Shown here: in pieces, positions 52,888-62,331 of the stretch
Layout: each line of letters starts with the position of its first letter
Position numbering within the stretch: the first letter of the stretch is position 1
Assembly (NCBI RefSeq): GCF_001591665.1
Contig: NZ_BCVI01000054.1
Coordinates: forward strand, 1 to 64,000
Direction of reading: 5' to 3'
DNA length: 64,000 nucleotides
Source: Neobacillus soli NBRC 102451
GTDB lineage: Bacteria; Bacillota; Bacilli; Bacillales; Cytobacillaceae
Notes under the pieces: model-generated
Seen by the model: the letters and a program-made list of their open reading frames with translations, nothing else
Told to the model about the DNA's origin: nothing
The model's database searches: none
Translations under genes and position numbers: made by a program

Positions 52888-54225
52888 ATGACTATTTCAT
52901 TTGATTACTCTAACGCCTTATCATTTATGAATCAGAACGAAGTTGATTACCTAGATGAATTCGTGAAAGTTGCCCATAATAGACTTCACGAAAAGAAAGG
53001 ACCTGGGTCTGATTTTCTTGGCTGGGTCGATTTACCAAATAACTATGATAAAGAAGAATTTTCTAGAATAAAAAAAGCTGCTGAACGAATTCGCAGTAAT
53101 TCAGATGCTTTAATTGTCATTGGAATCGGCGGTTCATACTTAGGAGCAAGAGCTGCAATTGAGGCGCTTTCGCATACATTTCATAATCAAATGAGCGGTA
53201 AAACTCAAGTCTATTTTGCTGGTCAAAATATTAGCTCTACATATATTACCCATTTGCTAGAGCTGCTTGAGGGTAAAGATATATCTGTAAATGTTATCTC
53301 TAAATCTGGTACAACAACCGAACCGGCTGTAGCTTTCCGCATTTTCCGTGACTATTTGGAGAAAAAATACGGCAAAGAAGAAGCAAAAAAACGTATTTAT
53401 GCTACCACTGACAAAGCAAAAGGGGCACTAAAACAATTAGCTGATGCAGAAGGGTATGAAACATTTGTGATTCCTGATGATGTTGGTGGAAGATATTCCA
53501 TTTTAACTGCAGTAGGTCTTTTACCAATTGCGACAGCTGGTCTGGATATCGATAAAATGATGGAAGGAGCAAAGGCAGCTGCTAAAAAATACTATAACCC
53601 AGAGCTTTCCACAAATGAAAGTTACCAATACGCAGCCGTACGTAATGCTCTATATCGTAAAGGAAAAACAATTGAACTTTTAGTAAACTATGAACCATCG
53701 CTTCATTATGTATCAGAATGGTGGAAACAATTAAATGGTGAGAGTGAAGGGAAAGATCAAAAAGGGCTATTTCCTGCTTCTGTTGATTTTTCAACTGACT
53801 TACACTCGATGGGACAATATGTGCAAGAGGGACGACGTGATTTGTTCGAAACGGTCCTTCAAGTTAAAAAGCCGCAAATCGAGCTAACCATTCAAGCAGA
53901 CCCAGATAACATAGATGGTTTGAACTTTTTAGCTGGAAAAACAATGGATGAAGTCAATAAAAAGGCTTTCCAAGGTACTGTGTTGGCTCATGTAGACGGC
54001 GGTGTTCCAAATTTAGTCGTCGAATTGGATGAATTAAATGAATTTACATTCGGTGAAATGATTTACTTCTTTGAAAAAGCTACTGCTATAAGTGGACATT
54101 TGCTAGGTGTAAACCCGTTTGACCAACCTGGTGTTGAGGCATATAAGAAAAATATGTTTGCGTTACTAGGTAAGCCAGGTTATGAATCGGAAAAAGAAGT
54201 TTTGCTAAAACGGTTAAATAAATAA
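52888..54225 (+). CDS. pgi: Glucose-6-phosphate isomerase
   Basis: Pgi interconverts glucose-6-P and fructose-6-P. It has [38 protein letters not shown] and [16 protein letters not shown] signatures. The length of 445 matches Bacillus enzymes. ATG 52888 follows GGGAGG. The ORF upstream of it lies in the preceding hairpin region. It is the last gene of the operon and links mannitol-derived fructose-6-P to zwf. Confidence 0.95.
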   Translation: MTISFDYSNALSFMNQNEVDYLDEFVKVAHNRLHEKKGPGSDFLGWVDLPNNYDKEEFSRIKKAAERIRSNSDALIVIGIGGSYLGARAAIEALSHTFHNQMSGKTQVYFAGQNISSTYITHLLELLEGKDISVNVISKSGTTTEPAVAFRIFRDYLEKKYGKEEAKKRIYATTDKAKGALKQLADAEGYETFVIPDDVGGRYSILTAVGLLPIATAGLDIDKMMEGAKAAAKKYYNPELSTNESYQYAAVRNALYRKGKTIELLVNYEPSLHYVSEWWKQLNGESEGKDQKGLFPASVDFSTDLHSMGQYVQEGRRDLFETVLQVKKPQIELTIQADPDNIDGLNFLAGKTMDEVNKKAFQGTVLAHVDGGVPNLVVELDELNEFTFGEMIYFFEKATAISGHLLGVNPFDQPGVEAYKKNMFALLGKPGYESEKEVLLKRLNK

Positions 54226-54241
54226 TGATATATAAAGTATA

Positions 54242-54298
54242 AAAATACCCTTATTTGTGAGCTTAGTTAATGACAGCTCCTTATAAGGGTATTCTATT
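54242..54298 (+). terminator. Terminator after pgi
   Basis: AATACCCTTAT and ATAAGGGTATT pair around a 33-nt loop, followed by CTATTAGTTTT. Confidence 0.65.
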
Positions 54299-54366
54299 AG
54301 TTTTCATCAGGTTCAACACCTGGTAGTCTCTGTCTTTTTTGAGGAAAGGGTATTTTATGAAAAAAA

Positions 54367-54740
54367 GTCGAGCGGTTATCGACATCATTTTAATCAATTT
54401 CCCGGGAAAAAACCAAACGGGAGAAGGGCTAAGTCCAAATTCAATTAAACGTTTAGTTAATAAGAAAATATGGGTATACCTGTAGAAGAGTGTAATATGA
54501 GCGGAAAAGACCTATTTTTCGTCACGGTTTGCACATAAAGATATAAAGAAGCGTCTTATTTTCGACAGTATTTTATCCGATTTTAAGGATAAAACCCTTT
54601 ATTTATAAGCCATTGATCCGATATTAATCAAACAATTGATTAGTATTTTAAAAACTAACCAAACGTTTGATTGAAAACGTAGTATTCCTTGAAACAAGGG
54701 GATTCTTATCATAGAACTGCTAAAAAATTTGAGATAATGT
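54367..54740. repeat. Long dispersed repeat, copy C
   Basis: It matches 32566-32940 in order, starting GTCGAGCGGTTATCGACATC (also at 28290) and ending near GTAGTATTCCTTGAAACAAG. The small ORF of copy B corresponds to ATG 54470 here but is cut by a stop after 23 codons and continues in another frame (KKRLIFDSILSDFKD). The dyads ATCAAACAATTGAT and CCAAACGTTTGAT are kept. The spacer 54741-54880 holds no gene. Confidence 0.7.
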
Positions 54741-54891
54741 GCAATGATGGGGAGGCATAACCGCTTGTTCTTTGAGAAACACTAATTTTGTCGCCTTAAG
54801 TATGAAGAAGTTAGCTTTCCTCTTTATTGAATGAAGGGGGTTCGTACTTTACCATGTAAAAGGTAATACAATATTGAAGGGATGAGAGCAT

Positions 54892-56802
54892 ATGGCTCAA
54901 TCTAATATAAAAGTAGCCGTTCAGAAGTTCGGTAACTTCCTAAGTTCGATGGTTTTACCGAATATAGCTGCATTCATAGCATGGGGATTAATTACTGCAC
55001 TATTTATTCCTACCGGATTCTTTCCAAATGAAAACCTTGGCAAATTGGTCGGGCCGATGGTCAGCTATTTGCTTCCGCTCTTGATTGGTTATACAGGCGG
55101 TAAGCTTGTGTACGATCAGCGCGGTGGTGTCGTTGGAGCGATTGTGACAATGGGTGTCATTGTTGGATCAGATATCCCGATGTTCCTCGGTGCGATGATC
55201 ATGGGACCGCTCGGCGGTTATGTGATTAAAAAATTCGATCAGCTGATTGAAGGAAAAGTCAAAGCTGGTTTTGAAATGCTCGTTAACAATTTCTCGGCGG
55301 GAATCCTGGGTGGATTCTTTGCTATTTTAGCCTTTTTAGCAATTGGTCCCGCCGTGACAGTGTTTACAGGCTGGCTCGTTAAAGGTGTGGACTGGTTATT
55401 GGCCACAGGACTGCTGCCATTGACAAGTATCATCATCGAACCTGCCAAGGTATTGTTCCTTAATAATGCCATTAATCATGGGGTCCTTTCGCCAATTGGG
55501 TTAGAGCAAGCGAAAACAGCAGGGAAATCCATTCTGTTTCTCCTTGAAGCTAACCCGGGACCTGGTATCGGTGTCCTCTTGGCCTATTGTATTTTTGGAA
55601 GAGGAAATGCGAAAAGATCAGCACCGGGCGCCGCAATCATTCAGTTTTTTGGCGGGATTCATGAAATTTACTTTCCATATATATTAATGCGCCCGATGTT
55701 ATTCTTCGCCGTCATCGCAGGCGGAGTGAGTGGTGTGTTCACCTTAATGCTGTTAGGCGGTGGATTATCAGCTCCCGCATCACCGGGCAGTATTATTGCC
55801 ATTATGGCCGTTACCCCGCCGCATGCAAGTAACTATTTAGCCAACATTGCTGGTGTCCTAGTAGCTGGAATTGTTTCGTTTATTCTTTCATCGCTTTTTC
55901 TAAAGATGGGCAAGCATCAAGAGGAAGACATTGAAGAGGCCGCAAGAAAAATGCAAGAGATGAAAGGCAAGAAAAGCTCTGTTGCTAATGTTTTTGCTGC
56001 TAATCCTAGCACGATGCCGGAAATCGTCAACAAGATTATCTTTGCCTGTGATGCCGGAATGGGTTCAAGTGCAATGGGTGCTTCCCTTCTTCGTAAAAAG
56101 GTAAAGGAAGCAGGGATGAATATTGCTGTAACCAATACAGCGATTAGTAACCTGCCTTCAGATGCCCAAATCGTTATTACGCAGGAAGAATTAACACCGA
56201 GAGCCCAGAAGCAGGTGCCGAATGCCTTTCATATTTCGGTTGATAATTTTCTTTCAAGTCCAGAATACGATCAGTTAATTAATCGATTGAAAAATCCTGA
56301 AATGGCCGAACTTCAGGAGATTGTTGAAGACGCAGAATCCGTTGTTCCAAGCGGTGACCCACATACAGATGATGCTTTGCTGCGTGAAGAAAATATCTTC
56401 CTAAATCAAGAATTTGCCTCGAAAGAAGAGGCCATTCGTTTCGCTGGCCGCGCACTGGTCAAGGCAGGATATGTAAAGGAAAGCTATATTGATGCGATGA
56501 TTGCCCGTGATGAAATGACATCTACCTATATGGGGAATGACGTCGCGATTCCACATGGAACCGAAGAAGCGAAAAAGGATGTCCTGAATTCTGGTTTTAC
56601 CGTTTTACAAGTTCCGAATGGAGTCGACTTTGACGGCCAAAAGGTACGGTTAATTTTCGGGATTGCTGGAAAAGATGGGACGCATTTGGAAATCCTATCG
56701 GGAATCGCCGTTACTTGCTCAGACATGGCCAATATTGAAAAACTAGTTGAAGCAAAATCGGCTAGAGAAATCATGGATATCTTAAATGATAAAAATCAAT
56801 GA
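54892..56802 (+). CDS. mtlA: Mannitol PTS transporter, fused EIICBA
   Basis: This protein imports and phosphorylates mannitol to mannitol-1-P. The order is a membrane EIIC domain (about residues 1-345), then EIIB with phospho-Cys in IIFACDAGMGSSAMGASLL (near 390), then EIIA (about 495-636) with the phospho-His in DVAIPHGTEEAKKDV. It has 636 residues and is complete. The second module of the window has EIICB and EIIA as separate proteins. The ATG follows AAGGGATGAG. The stop overlaps an ORF opening ahead of mtlD. Confidence 0.93.
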   Translation: MAQSNIKVAVQKFGNFLSSMVLPNIAAFIAWGLITALFIPTGFFPNENLGKLVGPMVSYLLPLLIGYTGGKLVYDQRGGVVGAIVTMGVIVGSDIPMFLGAMIMGPLGGYVIKKFDQLIEGKVKAGFEMLVNNFSAGILGGFFAILAFLAIGPAVTVFTGWLVKGVDWLLATGLLPLTSIIIEPAKVLFLNNAINHGVLSPIGLEQAKTAGKSILFLLEANPGPGIGVLLAYCIFGRGNAKRSAPGAAIIQFFGGIHEIYFPYILMRPMLFFAVIAGGVSGVFTLMLLGGGLSAPASPGSIIAIMAVTPPHASNYLANIAGVLVAGIVSFILSSLFLKMGKHQEEDIEEAARKMQEMKGKKSSVANVFAANPSTMPEIVNKIIFACDAGMGSSAMGASLLRKKVKEAGMNIAVTNTAISNLPSDAQIVITQEELTPRAQKQVPNAFHISVDNFLSSPEYDQLINRLKNPEMAELQEIVEDAESVVPSGDPHTDDALLREENIFLNQEFASKEEAIRFAGRALVKAGYVKESYIDAMIARDEMTSTYMGNDVAIPHGTEEAKKDVLNSGFTVLQVPNGVDFDGQKVRLIFGIAGKDGTHLEILSGIAVTCSDMANIEKLVEAKSAREIMDILNDKNQ

Positions 56803-56837
56803 TTACCTTTACACAAAATAATGAAGGAATGATAAAA

Positions 56838-57980
56838 ATGAAACTAGCCGTCCATTTTGGAGCAGGGAACATTGGAAGGGGATTTATTGGAGCACTTTTT
56901 TCACAGTCCGGCTATCATGTCACCTTTGTTGATATCGCCGATCAAGTTATTAACCAGTTAAATGAGGAAAAGCAATATCAAGTAAAATTAGCGACGGATC
57001 AACAGGAAAGCATGACGATTGGAAATGTTTCGGGATTAAATAATATGACACAGGAACAAGAGGTGGTAGATGCGATTGGCAAGGCATCCTATCTCACAAC
57101 GGCCATTGGGCCCAATATTTTGCCGCATATTGCCCCGTTAATGGCAAAGGGAATTACCAAAAGAGTAAAGAATACCGATGAAAAGTTATATGTAATTGCC
57201 TGCGAAAACCAAATTTCGGCGACAGATTTATTAAAGGGATATATTTTCGAACATTTGGATGAAGAAACAAAGGAGCAGATAGCAGGAAAAGTCTATTTCC
57301 TTAATTCTGCAGTTGATCGAATTGTGCCGATTCAAAACAATCAAGGCTCACTCGATGTGCTGGTTGAATCCTATTATGAATGGGTTGTGGAAACAAGTGA
57401 AAGCATTCCGCCAGTGGAAGGGATGAAGATTGTCGCTGACCTCGCTCCATTTATTGAGCGAAAGCTGTTTACGGTAAATACAGGGCATGCCGTCATTGCG
57501 TACCATGGTTATCTGGAGAACAAGTCTACGATTGATCAAACATTAGCGGATGAAAAAATTGTCAAACAAGTTCAGGCGACTCTTGGCGAAACCGGCGCCT
57601 ATTTGATTAAACAATATGACTTAAATCAAGATGAGCATCAGCAATATATTGAAAAAATTATTAATCGTTTTAAAAATGCTTATTTAAATGATGCCGTGAC
57701 AAGGGTAGGCCGTTCACCGCTTCGTAAGCTTGGCCCCAATGATCGGCTTGTACGTCCTGCGTCTGAAGCAAAAAAGGCTGGACTTCCATTCACAAATCTT
57801 TCAAGGGCAATTGCTTCGGCCCTGCTTTTTGATTATCAAGGCGATGAAGAAGCAGTAAAGCTGCAAGCGATGATTAACGAAAATGGACTGCCTGCTGTTC
57901 TTAAAGAGGTGAGCGGGTTGGATGAAAACAGCGATATAACCAAAGAGGTAATAAGCTATTATAATTTGCTTAAAAAATAA
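56838..57980 (+). CDS. mtlD: Mannitol-1-phosphate 5-dehydrogenase (first copy)
   Basis: MtlD oxidises mannitol-1-P to fructose-6-P with NAD(+). It has the N-terminal Rossmann loop LAVHFGAGNIGRGFIG, the IACENQISATDLLK segment, and RKLFTVNTGHAVIAYHGY and GRSPLRKLGPNDRLV motifs. ATG 56838 follows GAAGGAAT and gives 380 residues. A frame open from 56799 is less likely. It was co-transcribed with mtlA(CBA). A GC-rich terminator follows. Confidence 0.93.
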   Translation: MKLAVHFGAGNIGRGFIGALFSQSGYHVTFVDIADQVINQLNEEKQYQVKLATDQQESMTIGNVSGLNNMTQEQEVVDAIGKASYLTTAIGPNILPHIAPLMAKGITKRVKNTDEKLYVIACENQISATDLLKGYIFEHLDEETKEQIAGKVYFLNSAVDRIVPIQNNQGSLDVLVESYYEWVVETSESIPPVEGMKIVADLAPFIERKLFTVNTGHAVIAYHGYLENKSTIDQTLADEKIVKQVQATLGETGAYLIKQYDLNQDEHQQYIEKIINRFKNAYLNDAVTRVGRSPLRKLGPNDRLVRPASEAKKAGLPFTNLSRAIASALLFDYQGDEEAVKLQAMINENGLPAVLKEVSGLDENSDITKEVISYYNLLKK

Positions 57981-57988
57981 GGAAAAAG

Positions 57989-58037
57989 AAAAGGGTCAGT
58001 TCCTCGCTGCGTTTGCGGCGGGGGCTGACCCTTTAAT
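57989..58037 (+). terminator. Terminator after the first mtlD
   Basis: AAAGGGTCAG pairs with CTGACCCTTT, with inner CGC/GCG pairing, then AATG. A similar GGTCAG/CTGACCCTTTAA structure follows the second mtlD. Confidence 0.8.
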
Positions 58038-58090
58038 GTTGGCAACAATCATTATGACAAAATGAAGTTTTGTAACAATTGATTGAGTAT

Positions 58091-58104
58091 TGAAAACGCT
58101 TTAT
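58091..58104 (+). promoter_or_regulatory. Candidate CcpA cre site before the second mtlA
   Basis: TGAAAACGCTTTAT matches the cre consensus TGWAANCGNTNWCA at 12 of 14 positions and lies 46 bp upstream of the start codon, as expected for catabolite control of an mtl operon. Confidence 0.5.
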
Positions 58105-58149
58105 TCTAAGTATAGAAAGTTCAACAAATATGTTGAAGGGGGAAAAGAG

Positions 58150-59568
58150 ATGAATGAAACAGCAAAAGATAAATCAGATGCAAAAGTAAAGATACAGAAG
58201 TTTGGCAGCTTTTTAAGTGGTATGGTGATGCCGAATATTGGCGCTATTATTGCGTGGGGGATAATCACTGCATTATTCATTCCAACTGGCTGGCTGCCTA
58301 ATAAAGATTTCGCAACGCTTGTCGGCCCAATGATTACTTTCCTATTGCCATTATTAATTGGTTTTACCGGCGGTCGAATGGTTTACGATATTCGCGGTGG
58401 TGTTGTCGGTGCGACGGCTACCATGGGTGTGATTGTCGGAACTGATATCCCGATGTTCTTAGGGGCCATGATTATGGGACCTCTTGGCGGTGTTGTCATA
58501 AAGTACTTTGATAAGCTTGTTGAAGGAAAAATAAAATCCGGCTTTGAAATGCTCGTAAATAACTTCTCTGCAGGAATTCTTGGGGGCGGGTTGACACTAA
58601 TAGCTTTTAAAGGTGTCGGACCGGTTGTGGAAGCATTAAGTAAAGTATTAGCTTCAGGTGTTCAATATATCGTTGATCATAATATCCTGCCATTTGCGAA
58701 TATCTTTATTGAACCTGGAAAAGTGCTATTCCTGAATAATGCGATGAATCATGGTATTCTAAGCCCATTAGGAATTGAACAAGCGAAAGATACTGGGAAA
58801 TCCATTTTATTCTTATTAGAAACAAATCCTGGCCCTGGGTTAGGGATTTTACTAGCTTTCTGGTTATTTGGTAAAGGAACAGCAAAACAAACGGCTCCAG
58901 GCGCAGTGATTATCCACTTCTTGGGCGGTATTCATGAAATTTACTTTCCATACATCTTAATGAAGCCAATGCTAATTTTCGCAGCGATGGCTGGTGGCGT
59001 AAGTGGTGTATTCACATTCAATATTCTTCATGCGGGACTTGTTGCCGCTCCATCACCAGGCAGTATCGTTGCCCTACTTGCAATGACACCTAAAGGCGGT
59101 TATTTCGGAGTACTAGCTGGTGTAATCGTTGCAACGGCAGTATCGTTTGCAGTTGCATCATTGATTCTAAAAACAAGCAAGGAAAAAGAGGAAGACTTAT
59201 CCACCGCCGCAGCAAAGATGGAAGAAATGAAAGGCAAGAAAAGCTCTGTTTCATCCGTATTAACAAGCACACAAGATTCAATTGCTCCGGAATATGTAAA
59301 TAAAATTGTGTTTGCTTGTGATGCTGGAATGGGTTCAAGCGCGATGGGTGCCTCAATTTTAAGAAATAAAGTGCAAAAGGCTGGTTTAGATGTAACGGTC
59401 ACTAACACGGCAATTAATAATTTACCAGCCGACGCTGATGTAGTAGTTACTCATAAAGATTTAACGGACCGAGCAAAAGCAAAGCTTCCAAACGTAAAGC
59501 ACATTTCGGTAGAAAACTTTTTAAATAGTCCTAAGTATGATGAACTAGTAAATAGTTTAAAGAAATAA
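58150..59568 (+). CDS. mtlA: Mannitol PTS transporter EIICB
   Basis: This 472-residue membrane transporter has a C-terminal EIIB domain (phospho-Cys in IVFACDAGMGSSAMGASIL). It is closely related to the CB portion of the protein at 54892 but lacks EIIA, which is encoded separately at 61893, as in B. subtilis mtlA-mtlF. ATG 58150 follows GAAGGGGG. The ORF opens earlier at 58090, in the promoter region. A terminator is present at 59576-59608. Confidence 0.93.
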   Translation: MNETAKDKSDAKVKIQKFGSFLSGMVMPNIGAIIAWGIITALFIPTGWLPNKDFATLVGPMITFLLPLLIGFTGGRMVYDIRGGVVGATATMGVIVGTDIPMFLGAMIMGPLGGVVIKYFDKLVEGKIKSGFEMLVNNFSAGILGGGLTLIAFKGVGPVVEALSKVLASGVQYIVDHNILPFANIFIEPGKVLFLNNAMNHGILSPLGIEQAKDTGKSILFLLETNPGPGLGILLAFWLFGKGTAKQTAPGAVIIHFLGGIHEIYFPYILMKPMLIFAAMAGGVSGVFTFNILHAGLVAAPSPGSIVALLAMTPKGGYFGVLAGVIVATAVSFAVASLILKTSKEKEEDLSTAAAKMEEMKGKKSSVSSVLTSTQDSIAPEYVNKIVFACDAGMGSSAMGASILRNKVQKAGLDVTVTNTAINNLPADADVVVTHKDLTDRAKAKLPNVKHISVENFLNSPKYDELVNSLKK

Positions 59569-59575
59569 TCTCACA

Positions 59576-59608
59576 AAAAGCCTAGATACGATGTGCTAGG
59601 CTTTTGTT
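59576..59608 (+). terminator. Terminator between mtlA and mtlR
   Basis: AAAAGCCTAG and CTAGGCTTTT form the stem, followed by GTTTATTTT. Confidence 0.8.
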
Positions 59609-59766
59609 TATTTTAAAAATGTCAACAATGCAATGGACTAAATCGTAAATGGATGCCATTGTATAAAGGGATAGACAGGAATAGAATAATATTGTCAGTA
59701 TGAAATTATAATTTTGGCAACATCATAGGTGTAAAGGCTGACGGTCAACTTTAAGGAGTGTGAAAT

Positions 59767-61890
59767 ATGTATATTTCCGCAAGAGAAAGGCAAATCCTTG
59801 AAATCTTATTAAAGAATACGGATGAAACGACCGTGAAAGACCTTGCAAATCAAATTGGTGTTAGCGGAAGAACAATCCACCGCGATTTAAAAAATGTAGA
59901 AGATATTCTAGGGGAATATGATCTATCATTACAAAAAAAGTCTGGAGTTGGCGTCCAAATCACAGGGGACCCTAACAAAATCCAGGAAATTGAACTATAT
60001 TTATTTAATCTTTCCCATACAGAATACACAGCGGATGAACGACAAACGATTATTTTATGTGAGCTATTGGAAACAAATGAACCAGTAAAGCTTCTTGGTC
60101 TTGCCAATGATTTAAATGTCACGATTGCCACAGTAAGTTCCGATTTAACTAAACTCGAAGAGAGATTGCAAGCCATTGGATTAACCCTCATTCGAAGAAG
60201 AGGCTACGGCGTTGAAATCGAAGGAGAGGAAGGCGCTAAACGCAGGGCGATGAGTAACCTAATCTCTGAATATCTTGATGAATCTGAAATTCTCTCATTG
60301 ACTCGCGAAAATATTCAAAAGCGGTCAACTCAGCAAATTCATACCATTTCTGAAAGGCTTATGGGACTGGTTGAAAGAAAAAAGCTTGTTATTGTTGAAA
60401 AAATCGTGAGCTCGATTGTTCAGGAATTACCATTTTCTATGGCGGACAGCGCTTATATTGGGTTAGTTGTTCATTTAGCACTGGCAGTGGAACGAATCCA
60501 AAAAGGTGAAGGGATTACCATTAATCCATCGTATTTGGAAGTTCAAAAGGAAACGAAAGAGCATAAATTTGCGGAAAAAATTGTGGCCCAATTAGAGCAT
60601 GTTTTTACAATTAACATACCGCTAGCCGAGGTAGCCTATATCACGATGCATCTTAAGGGTGCGAAACTAAGACATGATTATGAATATCTAAATGAGGATA
60701 CCAGCTTACATGTTGCCATTAAAACAAGAAAGATGATTGATGATGCTGGAGAATTAGTAGGAATGGACTTATCGGCAAATCGCCCCTTATTTGAAGGGCT
60801 TGTCATGCATTTAAAGCCTGCTATCTATCGAATGAAACAAAAGATGGGGATTAGTAACCCGCTGTTAGAAAAAATAAAAAGGGATTACTCCGATTTGTTT
60901 GCCATTATCAAACAAGCAGCCCAGCAGGTCTTTCGTGATTTTTATGTTCCTGATGAGGAAATAGGATATCTCGTCATGCATTTTGGGGCAGCAATAATGG
61001 GCAGCGGTGAGCTTGTTAACTTTAGAACGCTTGTCGTTTGCTCTAGTGGAATCGGGACTTCTAAGATGCTGGCAACAAGGTTGCAAAAAGAGTTCCCCGA
61101 GCTGAGGCACATTCAAAATGTATCGGTAATGGAATTTAAAAAAATGAATAAAGACCCTTATCAGCTAGTGCTTTCAACGATCCCTATTCCTGATTACGAA
61201 TCTACTTATATTGTGGTAAATCCCTTTTTAAATAAGGATGAGATTGAGAAGATTCGTTCTTTTATCAATGAATATAAGATTGTGAACAGTTCCGAGAAAC
61301 AGCTCCCTGTTACGCTTAATGGAAATACGAGCAAAAAGCGGTCAGCTGAATTAATAGAGGAAATGCAGCAGATCCGGGACTATGCCGGAACCATTGCGGC
61401 ACTACTCAAGGGGTTCAAAGTAAACGAAATAAGCGGGTACAACATAACAGATGAAATCCTTGCCCAAGCCTGTCTAAGGCTTTATCAAGAACAAAGAATT
61501 GACGATGTTGAAGCGGTTGTTCAGAAAATCCTTGAAAGAGAAAAACTTGGGGGAATCGGTATTCCAGGAACGGGGATGGCCTTATTCCATGCACGTTCAT
61601 CACATGTGAAGGAGCCCATTTTCGGTATCACGGTCCTGCAAACACCACAAAAGGTTGTTGGTATGGATGATAATGAAATGGAAATGAAGTTGTTATTATT
61701 ACTGCTATCACCTGCACACACATCGGAAAAGACATTAGAAGTATTGAGTTTTTTAAGTTCATTGTTAATCGAAAGTGAAGAAACAATGACCGTTTTTCAA
61801 TCAGCTAACTATGAGAGGATAGCTGGTTTGCTTTCTGGAAGATTGGATCAATTTTTTAACGATAAATTAAAAGTATTAAGGAGTGTTTGA
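59767..61890 (+). CDS. mtlR: PRD-containing transcriptional activator MtlR
   Basis: This is a 707-residue activator of the mannitol operon whose activity is set by PTS phosphorylation. The domains are an N-terminal HTH (residues 1-60, DLANQIGVSGRTIHRDLKNV), a second HTH (about 85-150), two PRDs (about 190-400, His in VVHLALAVER and MHFGAA), an EIIB-like domain with Cys in LVVCSSGIGTSKMLATRL (near 423) and a C-terminal EIIA-like domain with FHARSSHVKEPIFG. The ATG follows AAGGAGTGTG. The stop is two bases before the mtlF ATG. Confidence 0.92.
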   Translation: MYISARERQILEILLKNTDETTVKDLANQIGVSGRTIHRDLKNVEDILGEYDLSLQKKSGVGVQITGDPNKIQEIELYLFNLSHTEYTADERQTIILCELLETNEPVKLLGLANDLNVTIATVSSDLTKLEERLQAIGLTLIRRRGYGVEIEGEEGAKRRAMSNLISEYLDESEILSLTRENIQKRSTQQIHTISERLMGLVERKKLVIVEKIVSSIVQELPFSMADSAYIGLVVHLALAVERIQKGEGITINPSYLEVQKETKEHKFAEKIVAQLEHVFTINIPLAEVAYITMHLKGAKLRHDYEYLNEDTSLHVAIKTRKMIDDAGELVGMDLSANRPLFEGLVMHLKPAIYRMKQKMGISNPLLEKIKRDYSDLFAIIKQAAQQVFRDFYVPDEEIGYLVMHFGAAIMGSGELVNFRTLVVCSSGIGTSKMLATRLQKEFPELRHIQNVSVMEFKKMNKDPYQLVLSTIPIPDYESTYIVVNPFLNKDEIEKIRSFINEYKIVNSSEKQLPVTLNGNTSKKRSAELIEEMQQIRDYAGTIAALLKGFKVNEISGYNITDEILAQACLRLYQEQRIDDVEAVVQKILEREKLGGIGIPGTGMALFHARSSHVKEPIFGITVLQTPQKVVGMDDNEMEMKLLLLLLSPAHTSEKTLEVLSFLSSLLIESEETMTVFQSANYERIAGLLSGRLDQFFNDKLKVLRSV

Positions 61891-61892
61891 TC

Positions 61893-62330
61893 ATGACAAA
61901 GTCCATTTTGGCAAAAGAAAATATTCTATTAAATGCATCTGTTGCCTCTAAAGAAGAAGCGATTAAATTAACGGGAAGTATTCTTGTAGAAAAAGGATAT
62001 GTGGACGCAAGTTATATCGGAAAAATGCTTGAAAGAGAACAATTAACCTCAACTTACATGGGGAATTTTGTAGCGATTCCACATGGTACGGAGGATTCGA
62101 AGTCCTTTGTAAAGGAATCCGGAATTTCCTTTATTCAAGTACCGCAAGGCGTGGACTTTGGTGCCGGAAATATTGTCAAGCTGCTAATTGGGATCGCTGG
62201 TAAAAATAATGAACACTTAGATATTCTTTCTAAGATTGCAATCGTTTGTTCAGAGGAAGAAAATATCGAGAAGCTTGTTTCCGCAAAATCAGCAGAAGAA
62301 ATTTTGGCCATTTTTGAAGAGGTGAACTAA
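61893..62330 (+). CDS. mtlF: Mannitol-specific PTS EIIA
   Basis: This 145-residue EIIA transfers phosphate from HPr to EIIB. The active His lies in FVAIPHGTEDSKSFV, and TSTYMGN is the usual preceding segment. ATG 61893 follows AAGGAG located inside the end of mtlR. TTG 61887 is an alternative. It is coupled to mtlR and ends one base before the mtlD start. Confidence 0.93.
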   Translation: MTKSILAKENILLNASVASKEEAIKLTGSILVEKGYVDASYIGKMLEREQLTSTYMGNFVAIPHGTEDSKSFVKESGISFIQVPQGVDFGAGNIVKLLIGIAGKNNEHLDILSKIAIVCSEEENIEKLVSAKSAEEILAIFEEVN

Positions 62331-62331
62331 G

